Assembly: GCF_001294575.1 (NCBI RefSeq)
Contig: NZ_CP012676.1
Location: 3,616,001-3,680,000, forward strand
DNA length: 64,000 nt
Direction: 5' to 3'
Source: Pseudomonas versuta
GTDB taxonomy: Bacteria > Pseudomonadota > Gammaproteobacteria > Pseudomonadales > Pseudomonadaceae
A model generated the notes under the pieces. The model made no database searches, was not told the origin of the DNA, and was given only the letters and a program-made list of their open reading frames with translations. Positions 36,391-43,736 of the stretch are shown in pieces (the stretch's first letter is position 1; each line of letters starts with the position of its first letter). The translations under genes and the position numbers were made by a program.

Positions 36391-39021
36391 ATGCTGCGAT
36401 TGCGCATGTGCGCCTTCGCGCGCCGAATAAACTACTGGGGCCTTCTGTCCCTCAGTGCGATCAGTCTCACCACGACTGCCGTTCGTGCGGACTACAGCTT
36501 CGATTCTTCCTTTCTGGAAATTGGTGGCGGTCACAGTTCGGCCGAAGTAGCCGAGCAAGTAAAAGCCATGAGCCAAAGCCAACTTCCGGGTATTTATCGT
36601 GTCGACCTGTCACTGAGCAATCGTTATGTCGAACAGCGCGACTTGCAGTTCGTGCGCGAAACGCCGAGCCAGACATCGACACCTTCAGGTTTGTTTCCCT
36701 GCTTCAGCCTTCAGGCCCTGACTGATTTCGGCGTTGATCCCGAGCGCCTGAAAAACACTGAGGTCAGTGCTGACAATTGTGTGTACTTCCAGGGCGACCT
36801 GACCGGTATCACCTATGACTACGACTTCAATAAACAGCATCTTGACCTGCAAGTGCCTCAGGCTTATATCGGCAGCATTCCATTCGAAACCCGCCGTAAA
36901 AGCTGGAGCGATGGCGAGCAAGTCGCTTTTGCCAACTATAACTTTTCGGGCAGCAACTACGAGAACCAGTCCGGTAATCGTCAGTCCCAGTTCGGCAGTG
37001 TGCACAGCGGTTTCAATAGCGGGGCCTGGCGCTTTCGCAACTTCTCGACCTGGCAGAAGAGCACCAACGTCGATGGCAACTGGAAGTCCGTGGACACCTA
37101 TGTCCAGCGGGACCTGGGCAACCTGATGGCGATTGCCACTGTCGGTGAAAGCTCAACCGACAGCGATCTGTTTGACACGATTTCCTACCGTGGTGTGGGC
37201 ATTGCTTCTGACCTGGACATGCTGCCGGATGACTCGCGCAACTTCGCGCCTGTAGTTCGTGGCGTGGCCAATGGCCGCTCGCTGGTGACGTTGCGCCAGC
37301 GCGGCTATGTGATCAGCGAACAGTGGGTGCCGTCCGGCCCGTTTGCGCTCAAGGATCTGTACTCGACCTCTGGCAACGGTGATATCGAAGTCACGGTTGA
37401 AGGTCCCAATGGCGAACGCCAGGTATATATCCAGTCGTTCTCGTCCGTACCCTACATGTTGCGTGAAGGCCAGCAAAGTTACGCCGTGACCGCAGGCCAG
37501 TATCGCCCTGCAGACGGTGCCTTGAACCCGCAAAAACCGGGCTTTGTACAAGGCACCTATCGCCGGGGCCTGACTGACGGTACCACGCTGTTCGGTGGCA
37601 CCATCGTCAGTGAGCAGTACCACTCCGTACTTGCGGGCTTTGCCCATGACTTTTCGGGTTTCGGCGCCATTTCGCTGGACGTGACCCATGCCATCAGCGA
37701 CGACATGGGCCCGGACTCCAAAACCCTCTCGGGTCAGTCCTACCGTTTTCGTTATTCCAAGTCGATCGACCTGACAGACACCAGTTTCAGCCTGATTGGC
37801 TACCGCTACTCCACCAGCGGTTATTACAGCTTTAACGAAGCGATCAATGCGCGTGCCAATAACTCGCTCGAACCCTATGTGGACGAAACGCTGACTGAAA
37901 GTGCGATGTATACCCCGTACTTGAGCGGTCATATGAAAAGCAGCTTTACCGCCAACGTATCGCAGCAATTCGGCTCCTACGGCGGTATGTACGCCAACCT
38001 GACCAAAACCGATTACTGGAACCTGGCCAAGAGCAATACCTCGGTGCAACTGGGTTATAGCTTCAGTGTTGGTCGCGCGTCCTACAACGTGGGGGTGGCG
38101 CAGAACAGTGGCGTCGGTGATGACATTCGCAGCGTATCGTTGAGCGTGAGTATTCCCCTGGGCGATCCGGGCAGCAGCAGCCGTCTGGGCCTGAGCAACA
38201 GTCAGGATTCGGGCGGTAATGCCAGCCGCAACGCCACCTTCAGCGGCTCGTATTTCCCGAACGACACCCTGTCTTACAACCTGGGCATCAATCAGCAAGT
38301 CAGTGACGACGAGCGCTTGCTCGGCGGTTCGGTTGCCGCCCGTTACAACGCGGCCAATGCCATCTGGCACGGGTCTTACAACAAGGACCAGAACACCCGC
38401 CAGACGGACTATGGCGTGGAAGGTGCGATCGTCGCCACCCGTGACACCCTGATGTTCACCCAGCCTTTGGGCGAGACCAACATCATCGTGGCCACGCCCG
38501 GTGCCGGGGACGTCGGTGTGCTGACCAAAAGCGGGGTCAAAACCAACAGCAGCGGTTACACGATTATTTCTTCTGCCCAGCCCTACCGCAAAAACAAGGT
38601 AGCGCTCGATACCGACTCGTTATCGGACAACACCGACGTCGAGCAACTGGTGCAGGAAGTGACCCCCAATCGTGGCGCCTTTGTACTGGCCAACTTCGAG
38701 ACCCGTAACGGTCGCCGTCTGTTGATCAGCCTCAGTTCCAAAGATGGCAAGCCGGCACCCTTTGCTGCCGAGGCTCAGGTGTATGGACTGGACGGCACCT
38801 TATTGAGCAACGCCATGGTGGCGGACAAGGGTCGGGTATTTCTGACCGGCGTACCCGAAAAGTCGCGACTGGTGATCAATGTCAGCGGCCGGCAGTGGTG
38901 CGCCACAGATCTTGACCTGAACAATTACACGCTGTCAGAAACGGGCATCGGGCAACTGCAGATCAGTTGCGATACCCCATCGGCCGCACATGCAGACACT
39001 CAAGGTACTCCCGATGCATAA
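36391..39021 (+). CDS. Fimbrial outer-membrane usher (FimD/CupD3-like)
   Basis: An 876-residue usher. The signal peptide ends at TTTAVRA (~34), followed by the N-terminal chaperone-docking domain (FDSSFLEIGGG). The 24-strand pore region with its plug holds GVANGRSLVTLRQRGYVISEQWVPSGPFALKDLYSTSGNGDIEV-like usher segments. Two C-terminal beta domains include FAAEAQVYGLDGTLLSNAMV. Classical gamma-type usher features dominate. It ends 8 bp into the adhesin gene, so translation is coupled. Confidence 0.95.
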   Translation: MLRLRMCAFARRINYWGLLSLSAISLTTTAVRADYSFDSSFLEIGGGHSSAEVAEQVKAMSQSQLPGIYRVDLSLSNRYVEQRDLQFVRETPSQTSTPSGLFPCFSLQALTDFGVDPERLKNTEVSADNCVYFQGDLTGITYDYDFNKQHLDLQVPQAYIGSIPFETRRKSWSDGEQVAFANYNFSGSNYENQSGNRQSQFGSVHSGFNSGAWRFRNFSTWQKSTNVDGNWKSVDTYVQRDLGNLMAIATVGESSTDSDLFDTISYRGVGIASDLDMLPDDSRNFAPVVRGVANGRSLVTLRQRGYVISEQWVPSGPFALKDLYSTSGNGDIEVTVEGPNGERQVYIQSFSSVPYMLREGQQSYAVTAGQYRPADGALNPQKPGFVQGTYRRGLTDGTTLFGGTIVSEQYHSVLAGFAHDFSGFGAISLDVTHAISDDMGPDSKTLSGQSYRFRYSKSIDLTDTSFSLIGYRYSTSGYYSFNEAINARANNSLEPYVDETLTESAMYTPYLSGHMKSSFTANVSQQFGSYGGMYANLTKTDYWNLAKSNTSVQLGYSFSVGRASYNVGVAQNSGVGDDIRSVSLSVSIPLGDPGSSSRLGLSNSQDSGGNASRNATFSGSYFPNDTLSYNLGINQQVSDDERLLGGSVAARYNAANAIWHGSYNKDQNTRQTDYGVEGAIVATRDTLMFTQPLGETNIIVATPGAGDVGVLTKSGVKTNSSGYTIISSAQPYRKNKVALDTDSLSDNTDVEQLVQEVTPNRGAFVLANFETRNGRRLLISLSSKDGKPAPFAAEAQVYGLDGTLLSNAMVADKGRVFLTGVPEKSRLVINVSGRQWCATDLDLNNYTLSETGIGQLQISCDTPSAAHADTQGTPDA

Positions 39022-39961
39022 CTCAACAAACCTGCTGCCCGGCTCGCGCTGGGTGAAACGCGGCTTGCTGCTGCTTGGCTTGCTGTTCGGCCTTGGTTGC
39101 CAACAGGCCTTTGCACTGATTCAGAACAACCTGGCGTGTACCCCAGCAGGAACCTACGGAGTAGTTGATCTTGGCGATCTGGCACCTGGGGAATATTTTG
39201 AAGTAAGAATGCTAGGCAATTGCCGAGTGACACGGAATTTCCCCTATGGCTCGTCGTTGCAGCAAACCCAAGTCCTGACCCAAGCGCCAGGGCCAGCTTT
39301 GTCGATGATTGCGACGGCTGTAACTGGAGAGGTGGTTCCGGAACAGCCCTGGGGTGTCGCGTCATCCGTTTGCCTGCCAACCGACGGCAGCGGATGTATA
39401 CCGCGGCCCGTTGGTACCTATAACGTCTACAACGTGATGTTTTCTATGCCCAAGGGTAGAGGCCCGACAACGCCAGGCAATTATACGGTAACCCTAAACC
39501 TGACTAGCACCTCTATCAGAGGCTATGAAGGTTATGTCGATATCATTCAAACCCTGACGTTGAAATATCGGATTGTAAATCCGGCCTGCTCCATGAGTTC
39601 GGGCACGGCCCTGAACCTCCCATTCGGCACCCTGAACAGCAATGACTTTGCGACCTCGCAGCAACTGGCCAATGTCACGTTGAACTGCACCCGCGGCACC
39701 CAGGCAACCGCCACGCTGGTGCCCACGCAAAGTGCTGTGAGTGGCAGCCCCGGGGTTTCGGCGACCACCCTGGCCGGCCTGTCGATGGCCGCCACCTGGG
39801 CCGATAACAACTCTGCCGTGACCTTCAACAGTCCGCGCACGCTAAACCTGACTACAGGCGCCAATACCATTCGCCTGGGTTTCCGGCCGCGTCTGAATAC
39901 CAGCGTTTCACCCACTGGAAGTTTCACCAGCCAATACACCCTCAACATCAACTACCTCTGA
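39014..39961 (+). CDS. Fimbrial tip adhesin, two-domain
   Basis: A 315-residue protein, about twice the pilin length. After an N-terminal signal (RGLLLLGLLFGLGCQQAFA), residues ~35-190 form a unique domain with four cysteines. Residues ~195-315 form a spore-coat-U/pilin domain (NPACSMSSGTALNLPFGTLNSNDFATSQQLANVTLNCTRG) ending FTSQYTLNINYL. This layout, receptor-binding plus pilin domain after the usher gene, is typical of a tip adhesin. ATG 39014 with AAGG upstream is preferred; it overlaps the usher end by 8 bp. The receptor is unknown. Confidence 0.8.
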   Translation: MHNSTNLLPGSRWVKRGLLLLGLLFGLGCQQAFALIQNNLACTPAGTYGVVDLGDLAPGEYFEVRMLGNCRVTRNFPYGSSLQQTQVLTQAPGPALSMIATAVTGEVVPEQPWGVASSVCLPTDGSGCIPRPVGTYNVYNVMFSMPKGRGPTTPGNYTVTLNLTSTSIRGYEGYVDIIQTLTLKYRIVNPACSMSSGTALNLPFGTLNSNDFATSQQLANVTLNCTRGTQATATLVPTQSAVSGSPGVSATTLAGLSMAATWADNNSAVTFNSPRTLNLTTGANTIRLGFRPRLNTSVSPTGSFTSQYTLNINYL

Positions 39962-39980
39962 ATGACCACAGGAACCGATC

Positions 39981-40469
39981 ATGAACTTGCGCTTATCAAT
40001 GGCTGCAGCCCTTCTCACTGGTCTGGCGTGCACCTCTGCGTATGCAGACGACACCGTCACCATCAACGTCAGTGGCACCCTGACAAAAGCGCCCTGTTCC
40101 CTGACCAGCAGCAAAACCTTGACCGCCAACTTTGGCAGCATTCGCACCGACCAGATAAGCAGCGCCAGCAGTGTCGATATCCCGGTCACTCTGAACTGCC
40201 CGGCCAACTCGGCACTGAACGTCAGCATCAAGGCTTCGGGCGTCTATTCAGGCTCCACCACTTATGCGACTACCAGCAAGACCAACCTTGTGTATATGTT
40301 GTCGTGGAAAAGTGACAACTCCGTGGCCAATGTCACCGGGACGAAACGCAACCTGACCAATCAAAGCGGCACCGTAAACCTTGGCTTGACCGCCAAGCTG
40401 ATTGCTATCGCCGCACAGACCGAGGGTAGCTTCACCGGTTCTTCGGTCATTACCCTCGAGTACCTGTGA
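39981..40469 (+). CDS. Minor fimbrial subunit
   Basis: A 162-residue secreted pilin: signal peptide to ~22 (TSAYA), mature start DDTVTINVSGTLTKAPCSLTSSK with C39, second cysteine in VTLNCPANS, and the pilin C-terminus FTGSSVITLEYL. It is likely an adaptor or minor subunit between tip and shaft. It follows the adhesin by 19 bp. Confidence 0.85.
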   Translation: MNLRLSMAAALLTGLACTSAYADDTVTINVSGTLTKAPCSLTSSKTLTANFGSIRTDQISSASSVDIPVTLNCPANSALNVSIKASGVYSGSTTYATTSKTNLVYMLSWKSDNSVANVTGTKRNLTNQSGTVNLGLTAKLIAIAAQTEGSFTGSSVITLEYL

Positions 40470-40476
40470 GATGTTC

Positions 40477-40995
40477 ATGCAGGCCAGAGTCAGCCTGATT
40501 GCAGCACTGCTTGCGAGCGTAACGCTGTGCTGCGGCACAGCGTATGGCGACGAGGAGGCCAGCCGGCTCGATATTACCGGCACCCTGATAAAACCGCCGT
40601 GCACGGCCAGTTTCCCGACGTCGCAGAGTGTGGATATCCCCAAGGCGAGCCTGAGTGTGTTGAGCGCAGACAGTTCTGAATGGACTGATGTGGACTTGAA
40701 CTTTCAATGCCTCAAAGGCAGCCAAGTGCTGCTGCGCTTTAACGCGGGCAATGGTTCATTTGACAGCAACACGCTGCGCACCACCCTCGACAGAGTGGGC
40801 CTCAAAACCCGCCTGAGTGACATGAGCAGCAGCGGCAAAGCGGTGGATTTGACCCTGGGTGAACAACAAACCTTCACTGTTGAAGACACACTATTAAAGC
40901 TCAAGCTCTCGGTGCGGCCAGTCAGGATCGGCGATCAAATGCCCGCAGTCGGCAGCTACAGCTCAACGCTGCTGATGGAAATGATCTACCAGTAA
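40477..40995 (+). CDS. Minor fimbrial subunit, last gene of operon
   Basis: A 172-residue secreted pilin-like protein with signal peptide to ~23 (CCGTAYG), mature LDITGTLIKPPCTASFPTSQ, second cysteine in LNFQCLKG and the C-terminal SYSSTLLMEMIYQ. ATG 40477 has GTGAG six bases upstream; ATG 40471 is also possible. It may end or anchor the fimbria. It is convergent with the first RcsB-like gene, ten bases away, without a visible terminator. Confidence 0.82.
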   Translation: MQARVSLIAALLASVTLCCGTAYGDEEASRLDITGTLIKPPCTASFPTSQSVDIPKASLSVLSADSSEWTDVDLNFQCLKGSQVLLRFNAGNGSFDSNTLRTTLDRVGLKTRLSDMSSSGKAVDLTLGEQQTFTVEDTLLKLKLSVRPVRIGDQMPAVGSYSSTLLMEMIYQ

Positions 40996-41005
40996 ACCCG
41001 GCCGA

Positions 41006-41650
41006 TCAGGTGAACAGATTGGCTTTGAGGCACAGGATCAGCAACGCCTGATCATTGTCGACATCAAGCTTGCGCATTGCCGAAATCTTCAGGGTGCTGA
41101 TCGTTTTAATACTGCGGTTCAGGCTTTGCGCAATTTCCCCGACCGCCATGCCAGAAGCAAACAGTCGCAGGACTTCAAATTCCTTGACGGTTAATTGGCT
41201 GAGACTTTTCGCAACATCATCCAGCGCGTCACTCGACGTTTCGTCAGGCATGTCTTGCTGGTAATGCCCCTCACGATAGAACGCATCCAGTGCGACCAGA
41301 ATCTGCTCCAGCCCCGAGCTCTTGGATATGACCCCGCTGATGCCCAATTCATACAGCCAGGTCAAAACCTGCGGATTGGAAATTACTGTCAGAACTATGA
41401 TCCGCGGCTCGGGAAAATGCCGGCGCAGGTATTCCACCAGACGCGAGCCATCGCCGTAATGCTCGTCACCCGGCATGTTGTAGTCCGTGATAATCACGTC
41501 CGGACGCAGTAGTGAAATCTTTTCGATTAATTCGGAAGGACTCAGCGCTTCGCCCACCACTTTGAAACGCGGGTCGCGCTCGATGATTTCACGCACCCCC
41601 ATCAACACAATCGGGTGATCGTCGGCCAATAAGACTTTCATTTGCGGCAT
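41006..41650 (-). CDS. RcsB-like response regulator (REC-LuxR) 1
   Basis: A 214-residue regulator. The receiver has acidic D10/D11, phospho-acceptor D56 (IITDYNMPG) and the RcsB-specific GDG loop (HYGDGSRLVEYLRRHFPEP). The C-terminal LuxR helix-turn-helix has LTVKEFEVLRLFASGMAVGEIAQSLNRSIKTISTLKISAMRKL, very close to the enterobacterial RcsB helix pair NRSIKTISSQKKSAMMKL. It probably activates the fimbrial operon when phosphorylated through the HPt of the hybrid kinase. Start 41650 has GGAG upstream; an internal ATG 41641 exists. Confidence 0.88.
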   Translation of the reverse strand: MPQMKVLLADDHPIVLMGVREIIERDPRFKVVGEALSPSELIEKISLLRPDVIITDYNMPGDEHYGDGSRLVEYLRRHFPEPRIIVLTVISNPQVLTWLYELGISGVISKSSGLEQILVALDAFYREGHYQQDMPDETSSDALDDVAKSLSQLTVKEFEVLRLFASGMAVGEIAQSLNRSIKTISTLKISAMRKLDVDNDQALLILCLKANLFT

Positions 41651-41753
41651 GGCTTACATAACTCCAACATTCTGTGTAGTCGCTGACCTGCTATGGGACT
41701 GTGATCTGTCAGGTTCTTTCGTCGCCATTCGCAGCCTCGTGCCTGGGCAACGA

Positions 41754-42404
41754 CTACAAGTTCCAGGGGTCAGCCTTGATGCAGTAAGTGAGTAAAGCAT
41801 GGTCATTTAGCACTTCCAGCTTATGCATCGCAGATACTTTATGGGTGCTGACTGTTTTGACGCTTCGATTTAACTGACGGGCGATGTCACCCACACTATT
41901 GCCGGCCACAAATAGCCGCAACACTTCAACTTCGCGGGGTGACAGTGTGGAAAAACGCTCATCAATGACCTTGGGGTTGCTGATCACCGACGTGGCCGGA
42001 GCCGCCGGCCCGGCATAGGGCCGACCATGGGCCAGGGCATTCAGTGCTTTACCTATTTCCTGGTAGATATGATTTTTGGCAATCACACCCGCCACGCCCA
42101 TTTCCAGCAAGCGAGAAATAATCAGCGGATTACTCTCCATGGTCAGCACCAGGATTTTCACCCCCGCAAAATGTTCAATCAGGTACTCGATCAGTTGCAG
42201 CCCATCACCATAGGTCTCATCACCGGGCATGTTGAAATCGGTAATCAACAAGGCTGGTTGATGCACTACCAACTGCTCCACCAGTTGCGACGAATTCAGG
42301 GCTTCGCCGACAAGATTGAAACACTTGTCCCGTTGAATCACTTCCCGAAGCCCCACCAGGACCACCGGGTGATCGTCGGCAATCACAACCTTTAACTCGC
42401 GCAT
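41754..42404 (-). CDS. RcsB-like response regulator (REC-LuxR) 2
   Basis: A 216-residue paralogue of the preceding regulator. It has D10/D11, D56 in LITDFNMPG, GDGLQLIEYLIEHF, and the helix-turn-helix LSPREVEVLRLFVAGNSVGDIARQLNRSVKTVSTHKVSAMHKLE. The two share most receiver and recognition-helix positions but differ across the linker and in the recognition helix (STHKVSAMHKL against STLKISAMRKL), so they may bind different sites or form heterodimers. The gap to the first copy is 103 bp. Confidence 0.88.
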   Translation of the reverse strand: MRELKVVIADDHPVVLVGLREVIQRDKCFNLVGEALNSSQLVEQLVVHQPALLITDFNMPGDETYGDGLQLIEYLIEHFAGVKILVLTMESNPLIISRLLEMGVAGVIAKNHIYQEIGKALNALAHGRPYAGPAAPATSVISNPKVIDERFSTLSPREVEVLRLFVAGNSVGDIARQLNRSVKTVSTHKVSAMHKLEVLNDHALLTYCIKADPWNL

Positions 42405-42447
42405 TGCCTGACTCCATATTGATGACGCAACTAAAGCGGGAATGCCC

Positions 42448-42525
42448 CTGCAGGAGCGAGCTTGCTCGCGAGCTGTTGATTACAACCTGAATCAAAGGCT
42501 CGAGAGCAAGCTCGCTCTTACAGGG
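42448..42525. repeat. REPIN
   Basis: The left arm CTGCAGGAGCGAGCTTGCTC plus GCGAGCT begins at 42448. The right arm GGCTCGAGAGCAAGCTCGCT, then CTTACAGG, ends at 42525. Both arms carry small changes from the consensus. It separates the EAL regulator gene from the second RcsB-like gene. Confidence 0.85.
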
Positions 42526-42528
42526 GGG

Positions 42529-43725
42529 CTAGTTCCTGGATGGCTTGGAGCTGTCTTCAAGCAGCAGGGTTTCGAAATCCGTGCATGAGACGGCGCCGCA
42601 GATCAAAAATCCCTGGGCCTGATCACACTCAATGCTACGCAAGAATGCAAGTTCTGCCTGTGTCTCGACCCCTTCAGCAACGACCGTCAGGCCCAGCTTT
42701 CGGCTCAGCTCCACGAGACTGCGCAGGGCCGACGCCAGATTTTCATTTTCAACACAGCCATGCACCAGCGAACGGTCGATCTTGAGTTCGCTGAAGGGGG
42801 TTGAGACCAGGTTGAAATAGGAACTGAAACCCTTGCCGAAGTCATCCTGAGCCAGGCCAAAACCCATCATGCGCAAGCGGCAGGCGCCAGCATAGTAGTT
42901 ACTGAGTTCCTCTGTGGTTGAGCTTTCCATCAGCTCAAACACGATGCTGCGCGGCTCACCGCCATCAGCCATCACATAATCGCGCAAGCGGTCGGCCAGA
43001 TCGTGGTTGTCCAGCAAGTGGGTCGGCAAATTGATTGAGACCGGGATATCCCAGCCCTGCTCGCGCCACTTTCTTTGTGCCTGCAGCGTTTGCTCCAGCA
43101 TCAGCCACAGCAGTCGCTCCTCCAGCCCCTGGTTGATCAAGAGCGACAGAAAATCCTTGGGCAATAACAACCCGACCTCGGGGTGAGCCCAACGGACCAG
43201 CGCTTCAGCACTGAGAATATTGCCGTTGCGCAGAGACTTCTTGGGCTGAAACCACGCCTGGATCTGGCCGTTGCCCATGGCCATTTCGATACTTTGCGGA
43301 TCGACCTCTATACCCTGTGCAGGGTGCATGTCACCGTTGAGCCGGAAGATCGCCATGCGCTCTTTCAAACGCATGACGGCATTGATTTCCACCGGTTTGG
43401 AAATCAGGCCGACCACTGTAATACCCAGGTTTTTCGCCGCCAGGCCCGCACTGATCAACATTCGCCGTGACGAGGCACTCATCAGCGCCAGCGCCGGTGT
43501 TTTTTTCAGGGCCGCAATCTTCTGGATCAATTGCACGCCATCCATGCCCGGCATCAGCAAATCGCTGAGCAGCAGGTCATAGTCATTACGGGCCAGGCAT
43601 TGCAAGGCACCCGCACCGTCCCAAACGGTGTCAACTGTAAAGCCCCCCACTTCGCTGAATACATTCAGTAAATACTCATGCTGAAAGGGATGATCCTCGA
43701 CGACCAGTACACGATAGGGCTTCAC
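42529..43725 (-). CDS. REC-EAL response regulator, c-di-GMP phosphodiesterase (PvrR/RocR-like)
   Basis: A 398-residue protein: receiver (~1-125, D55 in LLSDLLMPG) and EAL domain (~150-390). The catalytic set appears complete: EAL (AEALVRW), N in SINLP, E in FELMES, DD in AQDDFGKGFSS, K in LKIDRS and E in VAEGVET, so it should break c-di-GMP to pGpG. GTG 43725 is taken as start because a perfect AGGAGG lies just upstream, over the end of the kinase gene. The ATG further upstream lies inside that gene. Breaking c-di-GMP should favour loss of fimbriae or biofilm. Confidence 0.92.
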   Translation of the reverse strand: MKPYRVLVVEDHPFQHEYLLNVFSEVGGFTVDTVWDGAGALQCLARNDYDLLLSDLLMPGMDGVQLIQKIAALKKTPALALMSASSRRMLISAGLAAKNLGITVVGLISKPVEINAVMRLKERMAIFRLNGDMHPAQGIEVDPQSIEMAMGNGQIQAWFQPKKSLRNGNILSAEALVRWAHPEVGLLLPKDFLSLLINQGLEERLLWLMLEQTLQAQRKWREQGWDIPVSINLPTHLLDNHDLADRLRDYVMADGGEPRSIVFELMESSTTEELSNYYAGACRLRMMGFGLAQDDFGKGFSSYFNLVSTPFSELKIDRSLVHGCVENENLASALRSLVELSRKLGLTVVAEGVETQAELAFLRSIECDQAQGFLICGAVSCTDFETLLLEDSSKPSRN

Positions 43726-43736
43726 TGGATCCTCCT

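Noticed and set aside
37153..38370. 405-codon minus-strand ORF opposite the usher
   Set aside because: Shadow of the usher reading frame with no ribosome site or family signature.
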